The notes beneath the pieces were generated by a model. The model had not been told where the DNA came from, ran no database searches, and saw nothing but the letters and a program-made list of their open reading frames with translations. From assembly GCA_011389685.1 (NCBI GenBank), contig JAABTV010000005.1:1-64000 (forward strand): a stretch of 64,000 nt of DNA, given 5' to 3'. The first letter of the stretch is position 1. Every line of letters begins with the position of its first letter. Of the stretch, positions 23,619-33,281 are shown piece by piece. Made by a program: the position numbers and the translations under genes. This DNA comes from Paracoccaceae bacterium (GTDB taxonomy: Bacteria > Pseudomonadota > Alphaproteobacteria > Rhodobacterales > Rhodobacteraceae).

Positions 23619-24502
23619 TGGCGTTCAACGAAGGGCTGCGCGCCCATCTGCAAAGCGGCGTGACGACGGTGTGCCACGCCTGGGCGATCACCCGTGCCGA
23701 TGGCGTGGTGTTCGGGTTCACGGATCATGACGAGGGGCTGAGCTTTGACGGCATCGCTTTCAGGGCCGACACCGGGTTGTCGGCGATGGCGCTGCAGCAA
23801 TCGACCGGGCTTTCGGTGGACAATACCGAGGCGCTGGGCGCGCTGTCGGATGCCGCCGTGAGCGAGGCCGATATCGAGGCCGGGCGCTTTGACGGCGCCG
23901 AGGTGCGGGCCTGGCGGGTGAACTGGGCCGATGTGAATGAGCGTCAGTTGATGTTTCGCGGCACGATCGGTGAGTTGAAGCGCGCGGGCGGGGCATTCCG
24001 GGCCGAGCTGCGCGGGCTGGCGGCGGCGCTCAACCGGCCCTTGGGGCGGGTGTTCCAGAAACCCTGCACCGCCGTTCTGGGCGATGCGGCCTGTGGGTTC
24101 GATGTGACGGCGCCGGGGTATGCCACGGAGCTTGCGGTCGAGATGGTCGAGGATCGCAGCCGGTTCCGCTTCGACTCGCTGCCGGGGTTCGAGCCGGGCT
24201 GGTTCGCGCGTGGGATTCTGGAAGGGTTGAGCGGGGCCAGCGCGGGGCTGCGCGGGATCGTCAAGCGCGATCTGTTCGAAGAGGGAAAGCGCGTGATCGA
24301 GCTGTGGCAGCCGATGCGCGACGAGATCGCGCCGGGCGATATGATCCGCCTTGTCGCGGGCTGCGACAAGCGGATGGAGACCTGTCGGCTCAAGTTCAAC
24401 AATCTGCTCAATTTCCGGGGCTTTCCCGACCTGCCCGGCGAAAGCTGGCTGATGGTGCAGCCCGGGCAATCCGGGCAGCTGGGCGGGGGCAGTCGGCGAT
24501 GA
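23618..24502 (+). CDS. GTA gp13, tail hub protein (DUF2163)
   Basis: A 294-residue DUF2163/BR0599-family protein, the hub of the GTA baseplate. The central block KPCTAVLGDAACGFDV and the C-terminal block GCDKRMETCRLKFNN-LNFRGFP together hold four conserved cysteines. They are arranged like the iron-sulfur-binding C-terminus of lambda gpL. An Fe-S cluster is therefore plausible, which is inference from family resemblance. It overlaps g14 by ATGA. Confidence 0.9.
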   Translation: MAFNEGLRAHLQSGVTTVCHAWAITRADGVVFGFTDHDEGLSFDGIAFRADTGLSAMALQQSTGLSVDNTEALGALSDAAVSEADIEAGRFDGAEVRAWRVNWADVNERQLMFRGTIGELKRAGGAFRAELRGLAAALNRPLGRVFQKPCTAVLGDAACGFDVTAPGYATELAVEMVEDRSRFRFDSLPGFEPGWFARGILEGLSGASAGLRGIVKRDLFEEGKRVIELWQPMRDEIAPGDMIRLVAGCDKRMETCRLKFNNLLNFRGFPDLPGESWLMVQPGQSGQLGGGSRR

Positions 24503-24942
24503 GCGGGCGCGACGACATCGTTTGCGCGGCCCGCGGCTGGGTCGGCACGCCCTATCGGCATCAGGCCGCTGTCAGGGGGGCGGGCTGCGATTGCCTGGGG
24601 CTGTTGCGCGGGGTCTGGCGCGAGGTTCTGGGCGCGGAGCCTGAACCGGTGCCGCCCTATTCGATGGACTGGGCCGAGCCGCAGGGCGACGAGCGTTTGT
24701 GGCAGGCCGCGCGGCGGCATCTTGACGAGGTGTCGCCGTCTGACGAGGCGCCGGGTGACGTGATCCTGTTCCGGATGCGCGCGGGGGCGGTGGCCAAGCA
24801 TCTGGGGCTTGCCGCGCACATCGGCCCGGGCGCCACGTTCATTCATTCCTATGCCGGGCACGGGGTGGTCGAAAGCCCGCTCAGCGCGCCCTGGCGGCGC
24901 CGGATCGCGGCGCGGTTCAGATTTCCCGAGGAGGCCAGTTGA
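24499..24942 (+). CDS. GTA gp14, NlpC/P60-type cell-wall peptidase
   Basis: A 147-residue peptidase with the NlpC/P60 Cys motif GAGCDCLGLLRGV and the His motif AKHLGLAAHIG. The substrate side chain is probably peptidoglycan stem peptide, cleaved during DNA entry. In RcGTA it is a structural baseplate component. It overlaps g13 by 4 bp and g15 by 1 bp. Confidence 0.92.
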   Translation: MSGRDDIVCAARGWVGTPYRHQAAVRGAGCDCLGLLRGVWREVLGAEPEPVPPYSMDWAEPQGDERLWQAARRHLDEVSPSDEAPGDVILFRMRAGAVAKHLGLAAHIGPGATFIHSYAGHGVVESPLSAPWRRRIAARFRFPEEAS

Positions 24943-27900
24943 TGGCGACGATACTTCTTTCCGCTGCCGGTGCCGCGATCGGCGGCTCGATCGGCGGCAC
25001 GATCCTGGGGCTGTCGTCGGTGGCAGTGGGCCGTTTCGCGGGCGCCGCGCTGGGCCGGGTGATCGACCAGCGCGTGATGGGCGCGGGTTCGGACGCGGTT
25101 GAGACCGGGCGGGTCGAGCGGTTCAGACTGACCGGCGCGGGCGAGGGCGACCCCGTCGCGCAGGTCTTTGGCCGGATGCAGGTTTCGGGCCACGTGATCT
25201 GGGCGACGCGGTTTTCCGAGAGCGTGACGGTCACGGGCGGCGGCAAGGGCGCCACGCGCCAGCCCGAGCGGCGCGAGTTTTCCTATTCGGTTTCGCTCGC
25301 CATCGCGCTGTGTGAGGGTGAGATCACCGGCGTGGGCCGGGTCTGGGCCGACGGGACCGAGATCGCGCCGGATGACCTGAACATGCGGGTCCATCGCGGC
25401 ACGCGCGACCAGTTGCCGGATGCCAAGATGGAAGCGGTCGAGGGGGCGGGGCAGGTGCCCGCCTATCGCGGCACGGCCTATGTGGTGATCGAGGATCTGC
25501 AGCTTGGCGCGTTCGGCAACCGGGTGCCGCAATTCACTTTCGAGGTCATGCGCCCTGCACAGCCGGGGGGGGGCGATGCGGACGAGGATATGGCCCACGG
25601 TATCCGCGCCGTGGCGATGATGCCGGGAAGTGGCGAATACGCGCTGGCTACGACGCCGGTACATTTCTCGCACGGGCTGGGCAAATCGACGCTGGCCAAC
25701 GTGAATACGCCCGCGGGCAAGACGGATTTCGCGGTGTCGGTCGAGCGTCTTGGCATCGAGGTGCCGAATTGCGGTTCGACATCGCTGATCGTGAGCTGGT
25801 TCGGCGACGATCTGCGCTGCGGCGACTGCACGATCCGGCCCAAGGTCGAACAGGCGGAGTTCGACGGCAGCGAAATGCCGTGGAGCGTGGCGGGCGAGAC
25901 CCGGGCCAGCGCCGTGCCCGTGGCGCGCGATGCGAATGATCGCCCGGTTTACGGTGGCACACCTGCCGATGCCTCGGTGATCGAGGCGATCGAAGCGTTG
26001 ACCGCCGCCGGTCAGGACGTGGTGTTCTATCCGTTCATCCTGATGGACCAGATGGGGGGCAACACGCTGACCGACCCCCATAGCGGCGAGGAGAGCCAGC
26101 CGGCTCTGCCATGGCGGGGGCGGATCACCACCTCGCTTGCGCCGGGCGTGGCGGGCAGCCCCGATGACACGGCCGCGGCTGATGTAGAAGTGGCCGATTT
26201 CTTCGGCACGGCGCAGGCGTCGGATTTCGCGATTGCGGCGGGCGCCGTCAGCTATTCCGGCCCGGCCGAATGGCGCTATCGTCGCTTTATCCTGCACCAG
26301 GCCGCGCTCTGTGCCGCCGCCGGCGGTGTCGATGGCTTCTGTATCGGCTCGGAAATGCGTGGGCTGACACAGATCAGGGGCGCAGGCGGGTTTCCGGCGG
26401 TGCAGGCGTTGCGCGATCTCGCCGCCGAATGCCGCGCGATCCTCGGGGTGGATACGAAAATCGGCTATGCTGCTGACTGGTCGGAGTATTTCGGCTATAA
26501 CGCGCCGGGGGGCGACCGCTATTTCCATCTCGATCCGCTCTGGGCGGATGACAATATCGACTTTATCGGCATCGACAATTACATGCCGCTGTCGGATTGG
26601 CGCGATGGGCGGGACCACCTCGATGCGCAGGACTGGGCCTCGATCTACGATCTCGACTACCTGCAATCGAACGTCATGGGCGGCGAGGGGTATGACTGGT
26701 TCTATCATTCGCCCGAGGCCCGCGCGGCACAGATCCGCACACCCATCACCGATGGCGCCCATGATGAGCCGTGGATCTGGCGGGTGAAGGACATCGCCAA
26801 CTGGTGGCGCCTTGCCCATCACGAGCGTATCGGCGGGGTGCGGCAGGAAGAGCCGACCGACTGGGTGCCGATGTCGAAACCGATCTGGTTCACCGAACTG
26901 GGTTGTGCTGCGATCGACAAGGGCACCAACCAGCCCAACAAGTTTCTCGATCCCAAATCCTCGGAATCGGCGATCCCCTATCATTCGAACGGGCGGCGCG
27001 ACGAGTTCATCCAGATGCAGTATCTGCGCGCGATGACACGGTTCTGGACTGATCCGGCCAACAACCCGGTGAGCCCCGAATACGGCGGGTCGATGGTGGA
27101 CATGTCGCGTGCCCATGTCTGGGCCTGGGATGCGCGGCCCTATCCGTTTTTTCCGGGCAATGCCGCGCTCTGGACCGATGCGGCCAATTATGCGCGCGGG
27201 CACTGGATCACGGGGCGGGTGTCGGCGCGCGCGCTCGCTTCGGTGGTCGAGGAAATTTGCGCCCGTGCAGGGTTGAGCGATATCGACGTCTCAGAGCTCC
27301 ACGGTGTGGTGCGCGGCTACACGGTGCCGGATGTGGGCGATGCGCGCACGGCGTTGCAGCCCCTGATGCTGGCCCAAGGTTTCGACGTGGTCGAGCGTGA
27401 CGGGGTCTTGCGTTTCTCGATGCGCGACGGGGTTGAGGACCGGGCGCAGGATGCCGCCACGCTGGTGGCCCATGACGAGATCGACGGCGCGGTCGAACGC
27501 AGCCGCGCCGCCGAGGCGGAACTGGTCGGGCGGGTGCGGCTGCGTTTCGTGCAGGCGGATGCGAATTTCGATGTGCTGGCCGAGGAGGCGGTGCTGCCCG
27601 ACGAGGCGACCCATGCGGTGGCCAGCAGCGAACTGCCCATCGCGCTGACCCGCGCCGAGGGGCGGCAGGTGGTCGAACGCTGGCTGTCCGAATCGCGAGT
27701 GGCGCGCGATGGCTTGCGCTTTGCGCTGCCGCCCTCGCGGCTTGATGTCGGGCCGGGCGATGTGCTCAGGCTTGACACCGACGCGGGCGGCGACCTCTTG
27801 CGCGTTGACCGGGTCGAACTGGGCGCGTCGCAGATCGTCGAAGCGGTGCGGATCGAGCCCGAGACCTATCAACCCTCCGACATTGATGAGGACGGCGTGC

Positions 27901-28856
27901 AGCTTGGCGAGTTTGTGCCGCCGGTGCCGGTGTTCCCGTTGTTCCTCGACCTGCCGCTGATGAGCGGCGCGGAACATCCCCATGCGCCGCATCTGGCGAT
28001 CACGGCCGATCCCTGGCCCGGGTCGGTCGCGGTCTTTGGCTCCGACAGCGACAGCAACTATGCGCTCGACCGGATCATCGCGGCGCGGGCCACGGTCGGG
28101 GTCACGCAATCGCCGCTGGTGGCGGCGCGCGCGGGGTTGATCGACCGGGGCGACGGAGTGTTGGTCGAGCTGACATCCGGCCAGTTCGAATCGGTTGACG
28201 ACCTCGCCCTGCTCAACGGCGCGAACCTGGCCGCGATCGGCGATGGCAGCGCCGAAAACTGGGAGCTGTTCCAGTTCCGCGATGCCGAGCTTGTGGGGCC
28301 GAACACCTATTTCCTGCGCCACAGGTTGCGCGGGCAACTGGGCAGCGACGCATGGCAACCCCCGGTCTGGCCCGCGGGATCCTATGTCGTTCTGTTGAAC
28401 GGGGTGCCGGATCAGATCGGCCTGTCGCCGGCACAGCGAAACCGCGCCCGCCACTACCGGATTGGCCCGGCCCGGCGCGCCTATAGTGACCCGTCCTATG
28501 TCCACCGGGTCTCGGCGTTCTCCGGCGTCGGGTTGAAACCGCTCAGCCCGGTGCATCTGCGCGCGACGCAGGAGGCGGGCGATCTTGCCTTGCGCTGGGT
28601 GCGGCGCACCCGGATTGATGGCGACAATTGGGACGGGATCGACGTGCCGCTGGGCGAAGAGCGCGAAAGCTATGTGGTGCGGGTGATGCAGGGCGGGACG
28701 ATCCTGCGCGAAGAGCAGGTGAACGCGCCCGAATGGACCTATGCGGCAGCCGCGCAGGCTGCCGACGGGGTCAGTGGTGCGACCGACCTTGCGGTGGCGC
28801 AGGTCTCGGCGATCTACGGGGCGGGGGCCTTCGGAACGCTGACGGTGACGCTCTGA
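24942..28856 (+). CDS. GTA gp15, large baseplate/host-recognition protein ('megatron')
   Basis: A 1304-residue protein. It has a hydrophobic Gly/Ala-rich N-terminus (ILLSAAGAAIGGSIGGTILGL), then a large glycoside-hydrolase-like TIM-barrel domain (about 320-760) carrying GYAADWSEYFGY, DNIDFIGIDNYMPLSDWRDG and WFTELGCAAIDKGTN. Phage-tail modules with repeated beta-rich segments follow to the C-terminus. It makes the baseplate tip and spike. The GTA-TIM fold is conserved, but whether it still cleaves glycan is unknown. GAGGAGG precedes the ATG. It ends the operon, 4 bp from a convergent gene. Confidence 0.93.
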   Translation: MATILLSAAGAAIGGSIGGTILGLSSVAVGRFAGAALGRVIDQRVMGAGSDAVETGRVERFRLTGAGEGDPVAQVFGRMQVSGHVIWATRFSESVTVTGGGKGATRQPERREFSYSVSLAIALCEGEITGVGRVWADGTEIAPDDLNMRVHRGTRDQLPDAKMEAVEGAGQVPAYRGTAYVVIEDLQLGAFGNRVPQFTFEVMRPAQPGGGDADEDMAHGIRAVAMMPGSGEYALATTPVHFSHGLGKSTLANVNTPAGKTDFAVSVERLGIEVPNCGSTSLIVSWFGDDLRCGDCTIRPKVEQAEFDGSEMPWSVAGETRASAVPVARDANDRPVYGGTPADASVIEAIEALTAAGQDVVFYPFILMDQMGGNTLTDPHSGEESQPALPWRGRITTSLAPGVAGSPDDTAAADVEVADFFGTAQASDFAIAAGAVSYSGPAEWRYRRFILHQAALCAAAGGVDGFCIGSEMRGLTQIRGAGGFPAVQALRDLAAECRAILGVDTKIGYAADWSEYFGYNAPGGDRYFHLDPLWADDNIDFIGIDNYMPLSDWRDGRDHLDAQDWASIYDLDYLQSNVMGGEGYDWFYHSPEARAAQIRTPITDGAHDEPWIWRVKDIANWWRLAHHERIGGVRQEEPTDWVPMSKPIWFTELGCAAIDKGTNQPNKFLDPKSSESAIPYHSNGRRDEFIQMQYLRAMTRFWTDPANNPVSPEYGGSMVDMSRAHVWAWDARPYPFFPGNAALWTDAANYARGHWITGRVSARALASVVEEICARAGLSDIDVSELHGVVRGYTVPDVGDARTALQPLMLAQGFDVVERDGVLRFSMRDGVEDRAQDAATLVAHDEIDGAVERSRAAEAELVGRVRLRFVQADANFDVLAEEAVLPDEATHAVASSELPIALTRAEGRQVVERWLSESRVARDGLRFALPPSRLDVGPGDVLRLDTDAGGDLLRVDRVELGASQIVEAVRIEPETYQPSDIDEDGVQLGEFVPPVPVFPLFLDLPLMSGAEHPHAPHLAITADPWPGSVAVFGSDSDSNYALDRIIAARATVGVTQSPLVAARAGLIDRGDGVLVELTSGQFESVDDLALLNGANLAAIGDGSAENWELFQFRDAELVGPNTYFLRHRLRGQLGSDAWQPPVWPAGSYVVLLNGVPDQIGLSPAQRNRARHYRIGPARRAYSDPSYVHRVSAFSGVGLKPLSPVHLRATQEAGDLALRWVRRTRIDGDNWDGIDVPLGEERESYVVRVMQGGTILREEQVNAPEWTYAAAAQAADGVSGATDLAVAQVSAIYGAGAFGTLTVTL

Positions 28857-28860
28857 CCAG

Positions 28861-29199
28861 TCATCCCGAGGCGCAGGAGATGCAGCGCGTCACACCGGGG
28901 TCGAGTTCGAGCCGTTTTAGCGCGATCTCGTCCCCGCAATCCTCGCAATAGCCGAATTCGCCCGCGTCGATGCGTTTGAGCGCCGCCCGCAACCGGCGCC
29001 CCAGCGCATCGCGCCGCACCTGCGTGGCCTTGGCCATGGCCTGATTCTGCAACGCGTCCATCCGGCTCAGCCGCCCGACCGATTGCTGGTCGAGCGTCAC
29101 CACCCCCTGACCCTCGCGCCCAAGCGCGTTGTCTTCCTCAAGCCCGGCAAGCTGTGTCTCGATCAGGGCGCGGAACCGGGCGATTTCGGTGTCATCCAT
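28861..29199 (-). CDS. TraR/DksA-type zinc-finger protein
   Basis: A 112-residue protein with an N-terminal helical/coiled-coil region and a C-terminal four-cysteine zinc finger (YCEDCGDEIALKRLELDP then CISC). This is the DksA/TraR C4-type family, whose members bind the RNA polymerase secondary channel. It is shorter than DksA and lacks the acidic tip motif DxxDxA in standard form, so a DksA role is uncertain. The start is chosen at 29199 (MDDTEIARF, with GAGG upstream); 29211 and a GTG at 29217 are alternatives. It is convergent with GTA g15. Confidence 0.8.
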   Translation of the reverse strand: MDDTEIARFRALIETQLAGLEEDNALGREGQGVVTLDQQSVGRLSRMDALQNQAMAKATQVRRDALGRRLRAALKRIDAGEFGYCEDCGDEIALKRLELDPGVTRCISCASG

Positions 29200-29283
29200 C
29201 GTGATCTGCATCCTCACGGCTTTGCGTTTGGCTCTGTGAGCCTATGTGATATAACAGGGGCGAAGCAAAGGACATGAGATCAG

Positions 29284-30093
29284 ATGGCAAAAACGCACAC
29301 CAAACTGGCCGAGCTTGACCCGGTCTGGGCCCGCATCGTCGACGAGGCCGAACAGGCCGTCCGTAACGAGCCGCTTCTGGGCGGGCTTGTCCATTCCAGC
29401 GTGATCTATCACGGCTCGCTCGAACGGGCGCTGGCCTATCGGATTTCGCTCAAACTCGCCTCGGGCGAGATGTCGGCCCAGATCCTGCGCGAAATCTGTG
29501 ACGAGGCCTATTCCTCCGACCCTGCGCTCGCCACCGATGCGCGCGCCGATATCGCCGCGGTTTATGACCGTGACCCGGCCTGCCATCGCTTCCTTCAGCC
29601 CCTGTTGTTTTTCAAGGGCTTTCTCGCCGTGCAGGCCTATCGCGTGGCGCATTGGCTTTGGAGCGAAGGGCGCACGGACCTTGCGCTCTTTGTCCAGATG
29701 CGCGTGTCCGAGGTGTTTTCCATCGACATCCACCCGGCGGCGCGGATCGGCAAGGGCATCATGATCGACCACGCCCATTCGATCGTCATCGGGGAAACCG
29801 CCGTTGTGGGCGACAATGTCTCTCTCCTGCATTCGGTCACGCTGGGCGGGACCGGCAAGGACGACAAGGATCGTCACCCCAAGATCGGCAATGGCGTGCT
29901 GATCGGTGCGGGGGCCAAGGTGCTGGGCAATATCCGGGTCGGCGATTGCTCGCGCATCGCGGCCGGGTCGGTGGTGCTGACCGAGGTGCCGCCCTGCAAG
30001 ACGGTGGCGGGCGTGCCCGCGCGGATCGTCGGCGAAGCGGGCTGCGACCAGCCCGCGATGACCATGGACCAGATTCTCAAGAACGGCGCGTAA
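29284..30093 (+). CDS. cysE: Serine O-acetyltransferase
   Basis: A 269-residue enzyme making O-acetylserine from serine and acetyl-CoA, the first step of cysteine synthesis. The N-terminal helical domain (about 1-140) is followed by a left-handed beta helix of hexapeptide repeats (IHPAARIGKGIMIDHAHSIVIGETAVVGDNV). The catalytic His is in DHAHSIVIGE and the active-site loop is GGTGKDDKDRHPKIGNGV. The C-terminal tail (QPAMTMDQILKNGA) lacks the usual terminal Ile, which elsewhere anchors cysteine synthase. AAGGAC precedes the ATG. Confidence 0.93.
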   Translation: MAKTHTKLAELDPVWARIVDEAEQAVRNEPLLGGLVHSSVIYHGSLERALAYRISLKLASGEMSAQILREICDEAYSSDPALATDARADIAAVYDRDPACHRFLQPLLFFKGFLAVQAYRVAHWLWSEGRTDLALFVQMRVSEVFSIDIHPAARIGKGIMIDHAHSIVIGETAVVGDNVSLLHSVTLGGTGKDDKDRHPKIGNGVLIGAGAKVLGNIRVGDCSRIAAGSVVLTEVPPCKTVAGVPARIVGEAGCDQPAMTMDQILKNGA

Positions 30094-30230
30094 CACGGCG
30101 ATTTGTCGGCGAAAAATAGAATTGTGCACGGGGGCGGCTGGGTGCGTGACCCGGTTGCTTGCCGACCTTCATGCAATCCGCCTCGTCCGTTTCCGAACAG
30201 AGGGCATGTGTCCGCCCGAGGTGGGCGCGA

Positions 30231-30261
30231 ATGCGCCCGCCTGTGGGGCGGGCGGGCGCAT
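30231..30261. repeat. Palindromic element between convergent cysE and the M20 peptidase
   Basis: ATGCGCCCGCC (30231-30241) pairs with GGCGGGCGCAT (30251-30261). It is nested in a larger imperfect inverted pair TCCGCCCGAG / TCCCGGGCGGA (about 30211-30287), with a CCCGGG/CCCGGG stem at the right. There is no T-tract on either strand. The position suggests 3'-end processing or protection for both genes. Confidence 0.6.
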
Positions 30262-30321
30262 GCCCGGGCCGCAAGCGTCCCGGGCGGAAAAAATCAAATC
30301 GGGGGCATCTTGCCCCAAGCC

Positions 30322-31695
30322 TCACCTGGTGAGCGCATCGAGAATCCGCGCCCAGCTGCGCGTGCCCTTGTGGAAACTCTCCATATCGTATTTCTCGTTC
30401 GGGGAATGGATCTGGTCGTCATCCTTGCCGAACCCGATCAGCATCGAATCCATGTCGGTGATGGTCTTGAAATAGCCCGCGATCGGGATCGACCCGCCGC
30501 AGCCGATATAGGCGGCGGTGTCGGGCCATTCGTCGGAAAGCGCCTTCCGGGCCTTCTCGAACGCCGGATCATCAATCGACATCTGCGACGCGGGCGACCC
30601 CTTTTCGGTGCGGTATTCCACGCTGAACCCCTCAGGCAACTGCCCTTCGAGATAGGCGCGAAAACTCTCGCGGATCGCATCCGGGTCTTGCGTGCCGACA
30701 AGGCGGAAGCTGATCTTGGCGCTGGCCTGCGAGGGCAGCACGGTCTTGAACCCGTCGCCGGTATAGCCGCCCCAGATGCCGTTCACATCGCAGGTCGGCC
30801 GCGACCAGATCATTTCAAGCGGTGTGCGGTCCTGCTCCCCCGCCGGCGCCTTCAGCCCCACATCGCCCAGAAACTTCGCGTGATCGAAACCCAGCCCCTG
30901 CCATTGGCTCAGGATGTCATCCGAAAGCTCGGGCACGCCGTCGTAAAAGCCGGGCAGGGTGATGCGCCCGGTCTCGTCATGCAGCCCGGCAATGATCTTC
31001 GCCAGCACCCGGATCGGGTTCATCGCGATGCCGCCATACATGCCCGAATGCAGATCGCGGCTTGGCCCGGTGATGGTGAAATCCTCGCCCAGCAGCCCGC
31101 GCAGCATGGTGGTGATCGCGGGCACGCGGCTTTCGAACATGCCGGTGTCGCAAATCAGCGCGATATCGGCTTTGAGCTCGTCGCGATTCGCTTCCATGAA
31201 CGGCACCAGCGAGGGCGAGCCCGATTCTTCCTCGCCCTCAAGGAAAAACGTGATCCGGCAGGGCAGGCTGCCATGCTCCGCTTTCCACGCCCGGCAGGCT
31301 TCGACAAAGGTCATGAGCTGGCCCTTGTCATCCGCCGCCCCGCGCCCGCGAATGACCCGGCCCGCATCGGTTTCCTCGATGGCCGGATCAAACGGGTCGC
31401 GATCCCACAACTCCAGCGGATCGACCGGCTGCACGTCGTAATGGCCATAGAAAAGCAGGTGCGGCCCGTCGCCCTCGACATGGCCCACGACCATGGGATG
31501 GCCCGTCGTTGGGCGTTTTTCCGCTTTGACTCTAAGGCTTTGCAGATCCGCGACCAGCCAGTCGGCGGCCCTGTCACACTCCGCCTTGTAGGCCGGATCG
31601 GTCGAGATGGACTGAATCCGCAAAAGCTCCATCAGGCGGTCGGTGGCGGCAGGCAGATCGGAATCGATCCGGGCCAGAACGGCGTCGAGTGACAT
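30322..31695 (-). CDS. M20-family dipeptidase/metallopeptidase
   Basis: A 457-residue M20/M25/M40 peptidase of the carnosinase-like dipeptidase group. Metal-binding motifs: FYGHYDVQPVDP (H85, D87), RGAADDKGQ, and FLEGEEESGSPS with the catalytic Glu pair. The dimerisation-domain His is in SRDLHSGMYGG. No signal peptide is present, so it is cytoplasmic. The start at 31695 (MSLDAVLARI) has GGAG upstream; the longer frame is rejected. Substrate specificity is unknown. Confidence 0.88.
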   Translation of the reverse strand: MSLDAVLARIDSDLPAATDRLMELLRIQSISTDPAYKAECDRAADWLVADLQSLRVKAEKRPTTGHPMVVGHVEGDGPHLLFYGHYDVQPVDPLELWDRDPFDPAIEETDAGRVIRGRGAADDKGQLMTFVEACRAWKAEHGSLPCRITFFLEGEEESGSPSLVPFMEANRDELKADIALICDTGMFESRVPAITTMLRGLLGEDFTITGPSRDLHSGMYGGIAMNPIRVLAKIIAGLHDETGRITLPGFYDGVPELSDDILSQWQGLGFDHAKFLGDVGLKAPAGEQDRTPLEMIWSRPTCDVNGIWGGYTGDGFKTVLPSQASAKISFRLVGTQDPDAIRESFRAYLEGQLPEGFSVEYRTEKGSPASQMSIDDPAFEKARKALSDEWPDTAAYIGCGGSIPIAGYFKTITDMDSMLIGFGKDDDQIHSPNEKYDMESFHKGTRSWARILDALTR

Positions 31696-31783
31696 GGGCG
31701 AGCTCCTCGAATAATGGGAAATCGTGCTGCGGCAGAGAGTAACAGCCGCGCCCGCGGTGTCCAGCGCGACATGGATCGGGCAC

Positions 31784-31825
31784 TTGATTTCGGTCAAAGC
31801 CCCGGGGGGCGGCAATTTGTATTCT
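31784..31825 (+). promoter_or_regulatory. FnrL-type box and -10 of the hemA promoter
   Basis: TTGAT-TTCG-GTCAA (31784-31797) matches the FNR/FnrL consensus TTGAT-N4-ATCAA in nine of ten positions. A -10-like TATTCT is at 31820-31825, predicting a start near 31832. The box centre (31790.5) is then 41.5 bp upstream, the class II activator position. hemA of Rhodobacter sphaeroides is known to be FnrL-activated, so oxygen-responsive control is likely here. Confidence 0.75.
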
Positions 31826-31942
31826 TTCTAAAAGATGTGCCAATGGATAATATGCCGGGCACGATGCGAACAGGGCCACGGCCCGCCACCGGACACATGG
31901 CCCGCAAGGCCGGACACCGGGATCAGAACAAGGGGACGTCGC

Positions 31943-33172
31943 GTGGACTATACGGCTCAACTGGATCGGTGCCTCAACAATCTGCACGAGGAGGGGCGCT
32001 ATCGCACCTTTATCGACATCGAGCGCCAGAACGGCAATTTCCCCCATGCCATGTGGCGCCGCCCGGATGGCAGCGAACAGCCGATCACGGTGTGGTGCGG
32101 CAACGATTATCTCGGCATGGGCCAGAACCCGGCGGTCCTGTCGGCCATGCACGCGGCGATCGACGCCACCGGCGCGGGCTCGGGCGGCACGCGCAACATT
32201 TCCGGCACCACCGTCCACCACAAGCGGCTCGAGGCCGAACTGGCCGACCTGCACGGTAAAGAGGCGGCGCTTTTGTTCACCAGCGCCTATATTGCCAATG
32301 ACGCGACGCTCAGCACCCTGCCCAAGCTGTTTCCCGGGCTGATCATTTATTCCGACGCGCTGAACCATGCCAGCATGATCGAGGGCGTGCGCCGCAATGG
32401 TGGTGCCAAACGCATCTTCCGGCATAACGACGTGGAGCATCTGCGCGAATTGCTGGCCGCCGACGATCCCGCCGCGCCCAAGCTGATCGCCTTCGAATCG
32501 GTCTATTCGATGGATGGCGATTTCGGACCCATCGAGGCGATCTGCGACCTGGCCGACGAGTTCGGCGCCCTCACCTATATCGACGAGGTCCACGCCGTGG
32601 GCATGTATGGCCCGCGCGGCGCCGGGGTGGCCGAACGTGACCGTCTGATGCACCGGCTCGACATCATCAATGGCACGCTGGCCAAGGCCTATGGCGTGAT
32701 GGGCGGCTATATCGCGGCCAACGCGAAAATGTGCGACGCGATCCGCTCCTACGCGCCCGGCTTCATCTTCACCACCTCGCTCGCACCCGCCATCGCCGCC
32801 GGGGCCGCGGCTTCGGTCGCCTTCCTGAAAACCTCCGAGGGCCAGGCCCTGCGCGACCGCCATCAGGAACAGGCCAGGGCGCTCAAGCTGCGCCTCAAGG
32901 GGCTGGGCCTGCCGATCATCGACCATGGCAGCCATATCGTGCCGGTCATCGTCGGCGATCCGGTCCATACCAAGCAACTCTCGGACATGCTGCTCGATCG
33001 GTTCGGCATCTATGTCCAGCCGATCAACTTCCCCACCGTGCCGCGCGGCACCGAACGGCTGCGCTTCACCCCGTCGCCGGTGCATGGCCCGGACGGAACG
33101 GACCGGCTGATCCGCGCGATGGACGATCTCTGGTCGCAATGTGCGCTGAATCGTGCCGAACTCTCGGCCTGA
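31943..33172 (+). CDS. hemA: 5-aminolevulinate synthase
   Basis: A 409-residue PLP enzyme condensing glycine and succinyl-CoA to 5-aminolevulinate (Shemin pathway), the committed step to haem, and to B12 or bacteriochlorophyll where made. The start is GTG at 31943, with AAGGGGAC seven bases upstream. That start puts the PLP lysine at K248 ([14 protein letters not shown]), the residue number known for R. capsulatus ALAS. The cofactor motif [15 protein letters not shown] and substrate loop [15 protein letters not shown] are intact. An FnrL-type box lies upstream. Confidence 0.96.
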   Translation: MDYTAQLDRCLNNLHEEGRYRTFIDIERQNGNFPHAMWRRPDGSEQPITVWCGNDYLGMGQNPAVLSAMHAAIDATGAGSGGTRNISGTTVHHKRLEAELADLHGKEAALLFTSAYIANDATLSTLPKLFPGLIIYSDALNHASMIEGVRRNGGAKRIFRHNDVEHLRELLAADDPAAPKLIAFESVYSMDGDFGPIEAICDLADEFGALTYIDEVHAVGMYGPRGAGVAERDRLMHRLDIINGTLAKAYGVMGGYIAANAKMCDAIRSYAPGFIFTTSLAPAIAAGAAASVAFLKTSEGQALRDRHQEQARALKLRLKGLGLPIIDHGSHIVPVIVGDPVHTKQLSDMLLDRFGIYVQPINFPTVPRGTERLRFTPSPVHGPDGTDRLIRAMDDLWSQCALNRAELSA

Positions 33173-33243
33173 GCGCGTGCCGCATGTGCAAATATTCTTG
33201 CGCTGTGCTATGCATATGCAATGAAGACGAGCGAGTCGGGGCG

Positions 33244-33266
33244 GCCCTGACTCGATTCGTCAGGGC
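33244..33266 (+). other. Hairpin between hemA and the RodZ-like gene
   Basis: GCCCTGAC (33244-33251) pairs with GTCAGGGC (33259-33266) around a 7-nt loop, 15 bp before the GTG start of the next gene. There is no T-tract. It may lie in the 5' leader of the RodZ-like gene or attenuate hemA read-through. Confidence 0.5.
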
Positions 33267-33281
33267 AACAGGGGCAGGAAC

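Noticed and set aside
28861-29199. True DksA
   Set aside because: Shorter and lacking the standard acidic tip motif; called only as TraR/DksA-type zinc finger.
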